Positions 1 to 11,812 of a DNA stretch of 64,000 bases are shown piece after piece; the stretch's first letter is position 1; every line of letters begins with the position of its first letter. This DNA comes from Archangium lansingense. Lineage in GTDB: Bacteria; Myxococcota; Myxococcia; Myxococcales; Myxococcaceae. The stretch spans positions 8,432,001-8,496,000 of the forward strand of contig NZ_JAPNKA010000001.1 of the NCBI RefSeq assembly GCF_026626635.1, read 5' to 3'. A model generated the notes under the pieces. It saw nothing but the letters and a program-made list of their open reading frames with translations. It ran no database searches and had not been told where the DNA came from. A program made the position numbers and the translations under genes.

Positions 1-1506
1 GTAGAGACTGCCGCCGGTGCTGTGCAGCTCCTCGTACGCGGGCAAGGCGGAGAGCGAGCGCGTCGGATCCGCCAGCCCTCCGGCGAAGGCGTTCACGCCC
101 GCGCGCAGCCGCCCCAGCTCCGCCGCCAGCTCCGCGAAGGGGCCGAACAGCGGCCGGTGGTAGCGGCCCACCTCCCCCTCCGACTGCCAGGCCCGGTACG
201 TCCCCAGGCCTACCCAGCCGAACCGCTCATGGCGCACCTCCAGCCGCAACCGGCTCTCCGAGGGGTTGGGCGTGAGGCCCACGGACTCGTCTCCCCACTC
301 GGAGATGGCCAGGTCCGGATCCGGCGCTCGCGCCAACCGCGGGATGCGCGGGCGCAGCCAGTCCGCCGCCGGCCGCTCGCGCAGGCTGTCCACGTCGGTG
401 TCCCGCAGATCCAACTCACCCACCAACGAGAAGGACCCCAGGCGGACCTCACCATGGGCCGCGCCTCGTCCTCGCAGCCGGAAGTCCCCCGTGGAGGGCG
501 AGAGCGTGGCCTCCACGTCCAGCAACCCCACCGCGAAGGGCCGGGACACCGCCTCCAGCTGAATCGTCACCGTCCGGGCTGGCTCGCCGGGCCGCTGCAC
601 CTCCAGCGCCACCAGGTTGCGGCCTGGAACGAGCACCAGCGGCACCAGCGCGACCCCCTCCGGCCCCACCGTCACCTCGCCTCGCGGCGAGCGCAAGCGC
701 GTGCCCGCGGGGAACTCAGCCAGCAACGAGGAGGCACCACTCGCCGGTGGCTCGTCCTTGCTTCCCGGCAACCGCAGCGAGCCCTCCGGCTCGGGCTCGC
801 GGGGAATGACGAGCAGGCCGCTCTCGCGCGACACCACGTCGATGCGCTGGCGGAAGAGGCGCAGGGTCGCCTCCGTCCCCAGTGCGGTGATGGACAGCAC
901 GTTCTCCCCTGGCACGAGCCGGACGCGTGCACGCCAGTCACCACGCTCGTCCACCTCCGCCGGGGAGCCCTCTACCGTCACCTCGTCTCCCGGAGACGCA
1001 TGCCCCGCCACGAGGAAGTCCACTCCGCCGGGAATCACCGCCGCCGCGGGCGGCGCTCTGTCATAGGCGAGCACCAGGGAGGACGCGGATCCGGGCAGGG
1101 TGCGCACCGCGAAGTCCTGGAGCACCGCGGCGGCCCACGGCACCTCCACCGTGGCGGCCTCAGGGGTGGCCACGCTATCGGGCGGCAGCGAACGAGCGTC
1201 CACCTTCAGTCGCTGCCGGCCGGGCCGCAGGTGCACACCGCCCGTCACATCAGGGCTCCGCGCGTCCACCTCGGCGAAGTGGTAGCGACCCTGCGCGTCC
1301 GTGCGCACCTCACGGCCGGTGGCCAGCACCAACCGGACTCCGGCCAGGCCCGGCTCCTCGGGAGCACACCGGCCGTCCCCATCCAGGTCATGGCATACGC
1401 GCCCGCTGATGGCCGCTGCCAACTCCGGCGACTCCGCCCTCGCCAGCTGCGCCCGCGCGGCGCCCGGCAACAGGGACAAGCACAGTGCCCATGCGGCCCG
1501 CCTCAA
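1..1506 (-). CDS. Secreted repeat-domain surface protein (SdrD B-like), partial
   Basis: The reading frame starts at a TTG that overlaps the stop of the upstream gene (TTGA) and runs off the left window edge, so only about 500 N-terminal residues are seen. GGAGGTG lies 8 nt before the TTG. The first 20 residues form a signal peptide (MRRAAWALCLSLLPGAARAQ). Next comes a Cna B/SdrD B-type domain with the Ca-binding-like stretch DLDGDGRC and a YHFAEVDA strand, then several beta-rich segments of the type found in large myxobacterial outer-membrane or surface proteins. The translational overlap suggests co-expression with the Ig-like protein upstream. Substrate or ligand is unknown. Confident for the gene and for export, low for exact role. 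Confidence 0.75.
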   Translation of the reverse strand, partial: MRRAAWALCLSLLPGAARAQLARAESPELAAAISGRVCHDLDGDGRCAPEEPGLAGVRLVLATGREVRTDAQGRYHFAEVDARSPDVTGGVHLRPGRQRLKVDARSLPPDSVATPEAATVEVPWAAAVLQDFAVRTLPGSASSLVLAYDRAPPAAAVIPGGVDFLVAGHASPGDEVTVEGSPAEVDERGDWRARVRLVPGENVLSITALGTEATLRLFRQRIDVVSRESGLLVIPREPEPEGSLRLPGSKDEPPASGASSLLAEFPAGTRLRSPRGEVTVGPEGVALVPLVLVPGRNLVALEVQRPGEPARTVTIQLEAVSRPFAVGLLDVEATLSPSTGDFRLRGRGAAHGEVRLGSFSLVGELDLRDTDVDSLRERPAADWLRPRIPRLARAPDPDLAISEWGDESVGLTPNPSESRLRLEVRHERFGWVGLGTYRAWQSEGEVGRYHRPLFGPFAELAAELGRLRAGVNAFAGGLADPTRSLSALPAYEELHSTGGSLY

Positions 1507-3410
1507 GGCCGCACCTCCGTGAGCGCGGTGACGCCCGTGGCGACATCCGCCACGGACACGCTCACCGGTCCATCATGCATCACCCGGAAGCTGCCACGCC
1601 CCTCCTTCACCTCCACGGCACTCCGCTGACCGGCCGACAGCCACACGTGGGCCTCGCGGCCTTCCAGCACCCGGCCCGACGCGTCCTCCATCCAGAACGT
1701 GACACGCGCCCCCTCCACCTTCAGCCGCACATTCACCGGCACGGGAGGTGCCAGCTCCACCGACTGCTCCGCCGTGGCGGAGACAAGGGGCCGCTCCAGG
1801 GGAAACACCGGCCCGCCCTCAGCCACCACGTGCACCGTCTGCCGGAGACCGGGCCACAGGCCGTGCACCACCTCTACCCGGCCCGGACGCACGGGGCCGA
1901 GCACCCCCGTGCCGTCCTCACCCGTCATCCGCTCCTCGCCGCCGACGCGCAGCGGCTGCCGCGGCACCGGCAGGCCGGCCAGGTCCGTCACCTCCGCGAA
2001 CAGCACGCCGCCCTCCGCCCAGACGCGCAGGCGCGCCGGCTCCGTGCCCATCGGGCCATACGCAAGCACCTTCACCACCGTCTTACCCAGGGTGCCCGTC
2101 GGCGGCAGCGTCCAGGCACTGCGGGACACGCCCGGGGACTCCTCGCGAGGCGGACTGAACGTGCCCACCGGCGCTTGGGGCACCACCACAGCTCCGGGCC
2201 TCGGCTGGCCGGAGACATCCCGCGTGGTGATGGTGACGGCCACCGTCGAGCCGAGGTGCACCACCGGCTCGGCCAGTGACAGGACGGCGCTCGTCACCGG
2301 CCCCTGAACGAGCCGCAGCGGCAGCTCCTCTCGCGAGCTGGTGCCACGCTCCGGCCAGGTGGCCACCAGCCGCTCCGGCTCCGCGGGCGCGGTGCGGGGG
2401 GCGGTGTAGATCCACTCGAGCAGGCCGCCCTCGGCGCGCGTTGGCCCGCGCAGGGTGCCGCCACGAACGGAGGCCGTCACCCGCGCGTCCTGCACCGGCC
2501 GGCCATAGGCATCGCTGGTGGCGCACAACATGCGCGCCCGGGAGACCCCATCCGCCGGGAGCCGCTGGGGGTTGAGGACACACGCCAACCCATCCGTGGG
2601 AGGCAGCGCCAGGTCCATCCGCGAGCGCCGCACGTTGCCCGCCGCGTCCACCGCACGAATCTGCGCGGCGCTGTGTCCAGGCGGGACAACGACCGGCAGC
2701 CGGAAGCGCCCGTCCGGTGCGGCCTTCACCGGCCCGAAGGTCGTCCCGGCGATGGTGGCGGAGAGATCCGCATTGGGCTCGGTGCGGCCCGGCAGCTCCA
2801 CCGAGGCGGCGAGTGGCACCAGCACCTTCCCATAGGCGCCGTAGATGGACTCGGGGTGGGGCCACGCCGAGAGGGCCACCAGGATGGCCACCTCCGGGTA
2901 GCGCGTGTCCGGCAGCACATAGCGAGCCTCCCAGGTACCGGGCCCGGTGCGAGCGAGCTCCTCCACGCGGCCCACGTTGGCCCGCAACACGGGCGGAGCC
3001 CCGGTGTCATCCGGCGTGCCGTCCGGCTGAAGCATCCGCACCGTGAGCCGAGCCTCCTTGTCCCGCCCCTTCACGGGCGCGCGCGGCTCCACCGAGAGCA
3101 ACACCTGGGTGGCCGGCGGACCCAGCACGTACCGGGCTTCGGCCCTCAGTCCCGCGCCCTCGGCCGTCACCCGTACTTCCCGCGCTCCCGGCTCCGGGAC
3201 GACGAGCCACGTCCGCAGGGGCGGTTGCTCGGACCCGGGCAGCAGCCGGGCCCCACTCGCCAACACGTGGAGCCCTTCGGCCGGCACGGGCGCACCCGTG
3301 CCGTCCCTCCGCACCAGCGCGATGGGAAACCCATCCGGAGGTACGGGCGCAGACGGACCCAAGATGTCGAGCGTGTCCGCCGTAGCCGCCGAAGCGACGA
3401 GCAGCAGCAC
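1503..3410 (-). CDS. Exported Ig-like/bacterial surface protein
   Basis: A 635-residue protein, almost entirely beta-rich, with repeated Ig-like/invasin-like patterns (for example segments with DAAGNVRRS, VTASVRGGTLRG and TRDVSGQPRPGAVV). The N-terminus is hydrophobic and ends in ATA-D, like a signal peptide cut site. The annotated GTG gives a short leader without a positive end; the frame stays open upstream to a stop at 3443, so a start at CTG 3428 or ATT 3440 would give a better leader. It lies 59 bp after the TolB-like gene and overlaps the next gene by 4 nt, so the three look like one operon for a cell-surface or outer-membrane assembly. Specific function not recognised. Confidence 0.7.
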   Translation of the reverse strand: MLLLVASAATADTLDILGPSAPVPPDGFPIALVRRDGTGAPVPAEGLHVLASGARLLPGSEQPPLRTWLVVPEPGAREVRVTAEGAGLRAEARYVLGPPATQVLLSVEPRAPVKGRDKEARLTVRMLQPDGTPDDTGAPPVLRANVGRVEELARTGPGTWEARYVLPDTRYPEVAILVALSAWPHPESIYGAYGKVLVPLAASVELPGRTEPNADLSATIAGTTFGPVKAAPDGRFRLPVVVPPGHSAAQIRAVDAAGNVRRSRMDLALPPTDGLACVLNPQRLPADGVSRARMLCATSDAYGRPVQDARVTASVRGGTLRGPTRAEGGLLEWIYTAPRTAPAEPERLVATWPERGTSSREELPLRLVQGPVTSAVLSLAEPVVHLGSTVAVTITTRDVSGQPRPGAVVVPQAPVGTFSPPREESPGVSRSAWTLPPTGTLGKTVVKVLAYGPMGTEPARLRVWAEGGVLFAEVTDLAGLPVPRQPLRVGGEERMTGEDGTGVLGPVRPGRVEVVHGLWPGLRQTVHVVAEGGPVFPLERPLVSATAEQSVELAPPVPVNVRLKVEGARVTFWMEDASGRVLEGREAHVWLSAGQRSAVEVKEGRGSFRVMHDGPVSVSVADVATGVTALTEVRP

Positions 3411-3469
3411 TGGAAGGAGACAGTTCAGAGTGTTGGTAATTTATCAGCGTCCTTGCCGTGCCCGAAATT

Positions 3470-5191
3470 CTATCGCCGCGACGCAGCACTGCGCGCCCGG
3501 GAAGCAGCGCCACGGAGCAGCAACGAGGCGAGCATCCACACCCCCAGGAGGGCCACCGGGCCGCCCGCCGCGCTGCAACCGCCGTGCGGCGAGAGCTCAT
3601 CAGGCACCGCCTTGGGCCCACCGTCCTTCCCCTCACCGGAGTCCTCCGAGCCGGGCTCCTGGACGCGTTTTCCCTCATACCCGCCCGGCACGAAGTAGCG
3701 CGTGAAGGCCACCTTCCCGAGCGCGGAGTCCTGACCGGCGGGCACGAACTGGCCGTGGCGAGTCTCCGCGTCCTCGGCCAACCCCTGCTGCCCGATGTCA
3801 CACGTCAGCTCCCCGTAGAGGCGCACCCGGAACGCGCTGCCAGGCGCTCCCTCCACCTCGGCGGACAGCGCACGCCGACCCTGGAGCGGCACCTTCCGGG
3901 CCAGACTCCTGGCGTCCTGCTGGAGCTCATCAGGCCCCACCTGCAGGCCCGCGCCCAGCCACACCCAACCCGCGGTGGCGGGCGCCGCCTCGAAGCCGTT
4001 GTCCACGCACAGCGCGCCAGTGCCACGGCCCTCCACCTCGGTGGAGACGATCTCCGGCTCCCCCGTGGAACGTTTCGCCACCAACGTGCCCAGCAGCGTC
4101 CGCGCGCCGGGCGAGGCGCACACGGCGGCCGCATCCTTGATGGGGGTCGGCTTGCACTCGCTGGGCAGGCGGAACACGTAGGCGTAGATGTTGAGATTGC
4201 CGTTCTGCCGCACGGACCACACCACCCGTACCAGCCCCTCCGCATCCATGCTGATGTCGCTGAGCGACTCGCTCTCCAGCGTCTCCGTGAGGCGGTAGTA
4301 CGTCTGCGTGCGCAGGTCGTACAGCACGACGTCGAAATTGGGCGCGCTGGACGCCTCCCGCCGCTCGAAGGCGATGAGGGGGCCGCTCACGTTGGGGTTG
4401 GTGTCCATGCCCGGGAGCGCCAGTCGGTGCACCTCGCCCCCGCCCACCGCCTGCCAGGCGATGTCCGACTCCGCCACGCCGTTCACGACGGAGCGGGTCA
4501 CGTACACCACCACCTGGCCGTTGGTGTCAGGCAGGGACTCCTCGCCCTCTGGCCCGGTGAGCTGGGAGACCTCATAGCCCCCCTCGACCTCACGGGCCGC
4601 CCAGATGTCGCACCCATCAATGTTGGTGGCGCACTTGGCCCACACCACCGACTTGCCATCCGCGCTGACGGCGGGCGTGCGATCCATGAGCGTGTCCTCG
4701 GACAGGCGGGTGAGCGCAAGCGAGTCCAAGCGGTACGCGAAGATCTCCGGAGGAAGAGACTCGGCGGTGTAGCCCAGCTCCTGCCAGGCCACCGTCTGAC
4801 CGCCGAGGGTGGCCGTGCGCCGGTCCGCGCCGGTACGCGGGGCGAGCTCCTGTGCAGTGCCGCTCGTGCCCACGTCGAAGCGGAAGACGCGGCTGACGTC
4901 GGTGGTGCGGGTGAACACCACCCTGCCGTCACTGACGTCGGCCAGGGCGTCGTAGCCCCCCTCGCTGGGGATGGACAAATCCACGCCCGTGAGCAGATCG
5001 TGGTAGCGAATCTCACTGCTGCTGATGCTGCTCTGGTGTGTGTAGGCCACCAGCGGTCCGCTCACATGGGGATCCGTCTGGTCTCCTGGCCCGTCGTTGA
5101 CCACCTGCGACCTGCCTGTCAGCGGTGCTGTGCTCTGGCCCAGCGCCAAGGCGGGGAGCAGACACACGAAGGTGGTGATCGTTCGCAGCAT
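3470..5191 (-). CDS. TolB-like beta-propeller protein with MYXO-CTERM tail
   Basis: Start chosen at ATG 5191 (GAGG 9 nt upstream) because it begins a clean signal peptide MLRTITTFVCLLPALALGQ; the longer frame adds 37 unlikely residues. Residues 20-340 contain repeated propeller-blade motifs of the TolB/PD40 type (DPHVSGPLVAYTH, NPNVSGPLIAFERRE, TPAVSADGKSVVWA). A separate beta domain follows. The last 35 residues hold the MYXO-CTERM pattern: a Gly-Cys (GGCSAAGG), a hydrophobic helix and an Arg-rich end. In Myxococcales this tail directs proteins to surface anchoring or sorting. First gene of a three-gene minus-strand operon with the Ig-like and SdrD-like proteins. Confidence 0.8.
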   Translation of the reverse strand: MLRTITTFVCLLPALALGQSTAPLTGRSQVVNDGPGDQTDPHVSGPLVAYTHQSSISSSEIRYHDLLTGVDLSIPSEGGYDALADVSDGRVVFTRTTDVSRVFRFDVGTSGTAQELAPRTGADRRTATLGGQTVAWQELGYTAESLPPEIFAYRLDSLALTRLSEDTLMDRTPAVSADGKSVVWAKCATNIDGCDIWAAREVEGGYEVSQLTGPEGEESLPDTNGQVVVYVTRSVVNGVAESDIAWQAVGGGEVHRLALPGMDTNPNVSGPLIAFERREASSAPNFDVVLYDLRTQTYYRLTETLESESLSDISMDAEGLVRVVWSVRQNGNLNIYAYVFRLPSECKPTPIKDAAAVCASPGARTLLGTLVAKRSTGEPEIVSTEVEGRGTGALCVDNGFEAAPATAGWVWLGAGLQVGPDELQQDARSLARKVPLQGRRALSAEVEGAPGSAFRVRLYGELTCDIGQQGLAEDAETRHGQFVPAGQDSALGKVAFTRYFVPGGYEGKRVQEPGSEDSGEGKDGGPKAVPDELSPHGGCSAAGGPVALLGVWMLASLLLRGAASRARSAASRR

Positions 5192-5454
5192 CGTGGCGGA
5201 CCTCGGTTGCACATCGGGAGATAGACCCATCCCTCTGCGACGAAGGGCGATCCCTAGGCTCAGCCCCCCAAGCGCCACGATTCGCGCCAGTTCCCACGGC
5301 AACCACGGCCGGCCGTACTTCAGGCCCCACGGCTTTGCGCACCCAGGCTTTCACCCGGGATTGCCCTTGTTCAGGGACGACTCTCGGCCTTTGAGATTAT
5401 GCAAACCTGAGGCCGGGTGGACGAGCAGCACGCCGCTCGTCTGTCAGCCTGCTA

Positions 5455-6423
5455 TCACTGCCCCTTCGACGGTGGGTCATCCCATATCCCTGGGTCCACT
5501 TTGACCGAGGGGGGAGTGGTGTCCAGGGTGAGGTCCCGCTTTTCCTCTTGTCGCAGGCCACCAACGGAGAGGGCCTGTACCTGGACGGAATTCGGACCTT
5601 CCCGGAGTGGCAGGACCTGAGAGAAGCGACCTTCCTCGTCAGTGGGGATGATCCGACCCCCCATGGCCACCTGGTTGCCAGGGTCCGTCTGTCCGGAGAC
5701 GCGAACCTTGCGCTGCGGGTGAGCGGGCCAGTTCACCTTGAGCAGGAGGCTGGAGGGGATGGGGGTGGGCTCCGTGGGACCGCGGCCGGGACGGATGATG
5801 GACTGCTGACCGGCGCGGACGATGACGACCTTGCGCTGACCGCTGAAGGCCACCTCACCGACGAGGGTAGCCAGGGCGACGGTGCCCGCGCCGTTGTTGC
5901 TCATGGTGAAGGTACCGCCCTCGGTGCGGGCCACGGCGTCGCTGCCGGCGGCCTTCATCTCGAGCGTCTGGCCAGCGCCGAGCTTGAGGCGGGCCGTGGT
6001 CATACCGTTGCCGAGCAGGAAGCGGAAGGAGTCGGTCAGCTCCTCCACGGAGATCTCGGCACCAGCCTCCATGCGGACCTCCACGGCCTCGCCGCCGATG
6101 ATGACGGCGTAGGAGCCTTCCCGGGTGCGCACCGCGTCCGAGGGGTGGAGGGCCTCACCGACGCTGGCGGTGCGCCACTGCCCGCCGCCCCGGCGAACCT
6201 CCACCGTGCCGCGGACCTCCTCCAGCTTCAGCGCCATGGGAAGCTTCTCCGGCGCGGCCTGGGGAAGCGGAGCCTCCGGCCCGGTCGGAGGTGCGGGAGT
6301 CGGAGGAGGAGGGGCTGGAGGCTGATGGAGGAAGAAGAAGTAGCCCAACGGCAGTGCCGCCAGGATGACGATGAGCCCAATGAGGAAGGGCGCGCTGCGC
6401 CGGGGGGAGCGGGGGGCGTCCAT
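5455..6423 (-). CDS. FecR-domain membrane protein
   Basis: About 322 residues from ATG 6423. A basic N-terminus is followed by one membrane helix (FLIGLIVILAALPLGYFFFL), a Pro-rich linker, and a FecR-type domain (around residues 70-215: VRGTVEVRRGGGQWRTASVGEAL, later VRTREGSYAVIIGGEAVEVR). The C-terminal part (VRVSGQTDPGNQVAMGGR) looks like an Ig-like/Big domain. The topology puts the FecR domain outside the cytoplasm. It follows the histidine kinase gene by 36 bp and is probably in that operon, so it may be a periplasmic partner of the signalling system. No sigma factor is next to it, so classical FecI-FecR control is not indicated. Confidence 0.75.
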   Translation of the reverse strand: MDAPRSPRRSAPFLIGLIVILAALPLGYFFFLHQPPAPPPPTPAPPTGPEAPLPQAAPEKLPMALKLEEVRGTVEVRRGGGQWRTASVGEALHPSDAVRTREGSYAVIIGGEAVEVRMEAGAEISVEELTDSFRFLLGNGMTTARLKLGAGQTLEMKAAGSDAVARTEGGTFTMSNNGAGTVALATLVGEVAFSGQRKVVIVRAGQQSIIRPGRGPTEPTPIPSSLLLKVNWPAHPQRKVRVSGQTDPGNQVAMGGRIIPTDEEGRFSQVLPLREGPNSVQVQALSVGGLRQEEKRDLTLDTTPPSVKVDPGIWDDPPSKGQ

Positions 6424-6459
6424 ACGGGCCCCCAAGCTACCTCAGCCGGGCCCTGGGCC

Positions 6460-8294
<1,835 letters not shown>

Positions 8295-8298
<4 letters not shown>

Positions 8299-11200
8299 CC
8301 AGTGGCCGTCCGGATGACCGCCAGCTCCCGGTCACTGCGCAGGTAGACGGAGCCCTGGATGGCCTTGGCGCGCTTCTTCATGTCCGCTGCCTGCCGCGCC
8401 AGCTCGGCATGATCACTGGACACGCCGTCGCTCAGCACCGCCACCACGGACACGCTCATGGTGGGGAACTTGCGCTTGTCCCCGTAGCGGTCATCCGTCT
8501 CGATGTAGCCGCGCTCCCGGTCCTGCTTGTCGTAATAGAGCGGGATGATGCGATCAAAGGCCTCGATGGAGCGCTGGCAGAGGCGATCCACGCTCTCCGG
8601 GGAGGTGACGAAGACGAAGTCGTCACCCGCCACGTGGCCGAGGAAGTCACCGGGCAGGCCGTCCTGACCGAACACCTCCCGCAGCAGATCTCCCGTCTGG
8701 CGGATGACACCGTCGGCCTTCGCGAAGCCGTAGTAGTCGTTGTAGGCCTTGAGGTTGTCCAGATCGAGGTAGCAGAAGGCGAAGGGCCGGCGCTCGGCGA
8801 GCCGACGCTGCACCTCGCGCTCGATGGCGCCCGAGCCGGGAAGCTGCGTGGTGGGAGAGGAGCCCAGCTCCTGCTCCTTGCGGCGCAGCACCATCTCCAC
8901 CCGGGCGCCCATCTCCAGCGCGTCAAAGGGCTTGGTGAGGTAGTCGTCCGCGCCGAGCTTGAGGGCGCGCACCTTGGCGCTCGTCTCGGAATGGGCGGAG
9001 ATGAAGATGACGGAGATGTAGCCGCTGGCGCGCTCGGCCTTGAGCTCCTCGAGGAAGTGGTAACCGTCGCCGTCGGGCAGTTGCACGTCCAGCAGCAGCA
9101 CGTCCGGGCGGCGCTCGCGCAGGGAGCGGTGCGCCTCCTCCAGGGTGGAGGCCACCTGCACCTCGTAGCCAAAGCTCACCAGCACCTCGCGGCAGATGGC
9201 GCACACCTTCTCGTCGTCGTCCACCACCAGCACGCGTCCGTGGTGCTGGCCGGCGCTGCCGCGCACCAGCGAGTCCACGGTGGCCAGCAGCCGATCAGAC
9301 TGCAACGGCATGGACAGGAAGGCGTCCGCCCCTGCGCGGAACGCACGCTGACGCTCGTCGAAGGCGGAGAAGAGCAACAGCGGCGCATGGCGCGTCTCCG
9401 GATCATGCCGGAGGATCTCCGCCAGCCGCAGGCCGTCGATGACGGGCAGTCGGGCATCCACCAGCAGGGCGTCCGGGTGCCACGCACGCGCCTGGGTGAG
9501 ACCCTCCTCGGCGCTGGGGGCCAGTCGCACCTCATAGCCGCGTGCACGCAGCAGCGCCTTGGTGATGTAGCCGATGTCCGGCTCGGCCTCGACGAGCACC
9601 AGGCTGCCCCGCCGCTCGGGGTTGTGCTTCTGGGTGAAGTCCAGGCCGTCTGGCCGCAGGTACTCGACGGGAGGCTCCACGGGCAGCACCACCACGAAGC
9701 GCACACCGTCGTTGCAGGGCTCGCACCAGATATGGCCGGCGTGGGCCTCCACGATGTTGCGGCAGATGGCCAGACCCAGCCCGGTGCCTCGCACGGTGCG
9801 GTTGGCCTGGGTGCGCGCCTGCTCGAAGCGGTCGAAGATGCGCTCCAGGTTCTCCTCGGAGATAGACTCGCCGCTGTTCCAGCACGTGAGCGCCAGGTAG
9901 CCAGGCACCGCCGAGGTGGCCTTGAGCTCCAGCCGCACCTCACCGCCCTCGGGGGTGAACTTGGCGGCGTTGGTGAGCAGGTTGTTGAGCACCTGGGTGA
10001 GCCGGTTGGGATCCGCCAGCGCCCGCAGGCCGTGCTGGGGCAGACCGGCAGACACCTTGATGCGCCGCTCCATGAAGGCGGGGCCGTACTTCTCCACCGC
10101 GCGGCGCACCTGCTCGTCCACGTAGGCCCACTCGAAGTTCATCCGCAGCCGGCCCTTGGCGAACTTGGCCAGGTCCAGCAGATCATCCACGATGGCGTTG
10201 AGCTTCTCCGTCGAGTCGCGCGCCAGCATCAGGTAGCGGCGCTGCTTCTCGTTCATGTCGCTGGACAGGAAGTTGAGCACCAGGTCCAACGAGCCGGAGA
10301 TGGAGGTGAGCGGCGTGCGCAGCTCGTGGCTCACCATGTGGACGAACTCGTCCTTGCGCTCCTCGAGCTGCTTCTGCTCGGTGACGTCTCGCAGCACCAC
10401 GCACACGCCGCGCAGCACTCCGCGCGAGTCGTTCACCGGGGTGACGGTGGTGTGAATGGTGCGCTCGTCGAGCTTCAGCTCCTCGCGCAGCACCTGGGCA
10501 CCACCGTACTCCCAGCCGCGCACCAGCTCGAAGGGATCGAACCCGAGCTTCTCGCGCAGCCGCTTGCTGGCATCCGGGCCCGTGGGCCCCTCCCCCAGCA
10601 TGAGCAGGCGGCGCGCCGCGGGATTGAGCACCGCGATCTCATTGTTCTCGTCGGTGAGGACGACCCCATCGGCCATGGACTCAACCATGCGGTCAATGCG
10701 CTGGCGCGAGGCTTCCTCGGAGGCACGCAGGGACTGAATGGCGTCCGCCGTCTGGTTGGCGAGCGTGTCGAGCAGCGCGCCATCCTCCTCGGAGTAGACG
10801 TGGGGGCGCTGGGAGAACAGTGACAGCAGGCCCACGGGGCGGCCCCCGGCGGTGAGGGCGACGGTGAGCTGACTGGCCCAGGAGGCCGGCGCGACGGCGT
10901 CCTGCGAAGTGGTGCCAGCGACATGGGTGATGACGCGGTCCTCGGGCAATACCAGCCCCGAGCGCTGGCCCCAGGCGGCCAGCATGGACTCCTTCACGCC
11001 CAGCAGCGACTGCTCCCCGACGACGACGCCCTGACAGCGCAGGCGCAGGGTGGCGGTGCGATCCCAGCCCAGCGCGATGAGGGCCGCGCCACAGTCATAG
11101 GGCAGCACGCGCGACACCGCGGTGAGGACGCGGTCGATGATGGCGTCGTAGCCGAGCGGCTCGCCCGCGCTGGCCCGGCTCACCTCGTAGAGCACGCCGA

Positions 11201-11696
11201 GCGCCTCCACCCGCTGGTGGAGCTGGCGCAACAGCCGCTCCTTGTCCCTCCGAAGCTGGGTGTACTCCACCGCGTTCTTCACGGTGATGACGAGATCGTT
11301 CAGGTCCCAGGGCTTGGTGATGTAGCGGTACACCTGCCCCCGGTTGATGGCCGCGATGATGTCCTCGGGATCCGTGTAGCCGGTGAGGAGGATCGCGGTG
11401 ACGTCGATGCCCTCGGAGCGCGCGGCGGCCACCAGCTCGATGCCCGTCATCTCCGGCATGCGCTGGTCGGTGATGAGCACGTCCACGCGGTGCTGGCGCA
11501 GCAGCCCCAGTGCCTCGGGCCCGGAGTTGGCCGAGAGCACTTGGTAGCGCTTCTGGAACATGCGCATCAGGAGGTCGATGACGTCGGGCTCGTCGTCGAC
11601 CAACAGGAGGGTATGTCGGGGCTCGGACAAGGTGTCCGGAAGTCTACGCGCAGACGGGGGATGACCCCAGGGCCTGTTGGGGAGCGGCGCACACAC
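8295..11696 (-). CDS. Seven-domain hybrid kinase with degenerate GGDEF
   Basis: Domains in order (approximate residues): receiver 29-145 (phosphorylatable Asp in LITDQRMPEMTG), GAF-like 180-325, PAS 330-440, HisKA near 452 (VHMVSHELRTPLTS), HATPase 560-675 (TNAAKFTPEGG, FDRFEQAR, GTGLGLAI), receiver 695-805, receiver 815-930 (LLLDVQLPDGDG), and a GGDEF domain 955-1110 whose signature reads AGDDF. The loss of the canonical GGDEF makes diguanylate cyclase activity doubtful. The start at GTG 11696 is uncertain; TTG 11630 (then SEPRHTLLLVDDE) would remove a non-conserved leader. Divergent from lexA and translationally coupled to the downstream membrane kinase. Confidence 0.88.
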
Positions 11697-11732
11697 ACGG
11701 AATGTGCGTGCTCATCCTTGAACGAATTGACT

Positions 11733-11749
11733 CTATACGTATGTTCAGG
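11733..11749 (+). promoter_or_regulatory. LexA (SOS) box of lexA
   Basis: CTATACGTATGTTCAGG matches 16 of 17 positions of the consensus reported for Myxococcus xanthus LexA (CTRHAMRYBYGTTCAGS); only the B position is off. It lies 64-80 bp upstream of the lexA start, in the divergent gap with the hybrid kinase, so autorepression of lexA is expected. An upstream TTGACT at 11727-11732 could be the -35, but no convincing -10 at normal spacing was found. Confidence 0.75.
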
Positions 11750-11812
11750 GAGCATGACGGTACTGAAAGTTTGTTGCGCCGGTGGGCTACCCACCAGACG
11801 AGGGAGCGAGGC

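Noticed and set aside
22..1629. Long plus-strand open frame across the first 1.6 kb
   Set aside because: Antisense to the SdrD-like and Ig-like genes; Arg/His/Gln-rich shadow composition with no domain. The same applies to long antisense frames at 5548-7590, 8409-10823, 20067-22118 and 28286-31702.
11702..11812. N-terminal extension of LexA by 37 residues
   Set aside because: The extension covers the LexA box and lacks family similarity; a good ribosome site precedes ATG 11813.
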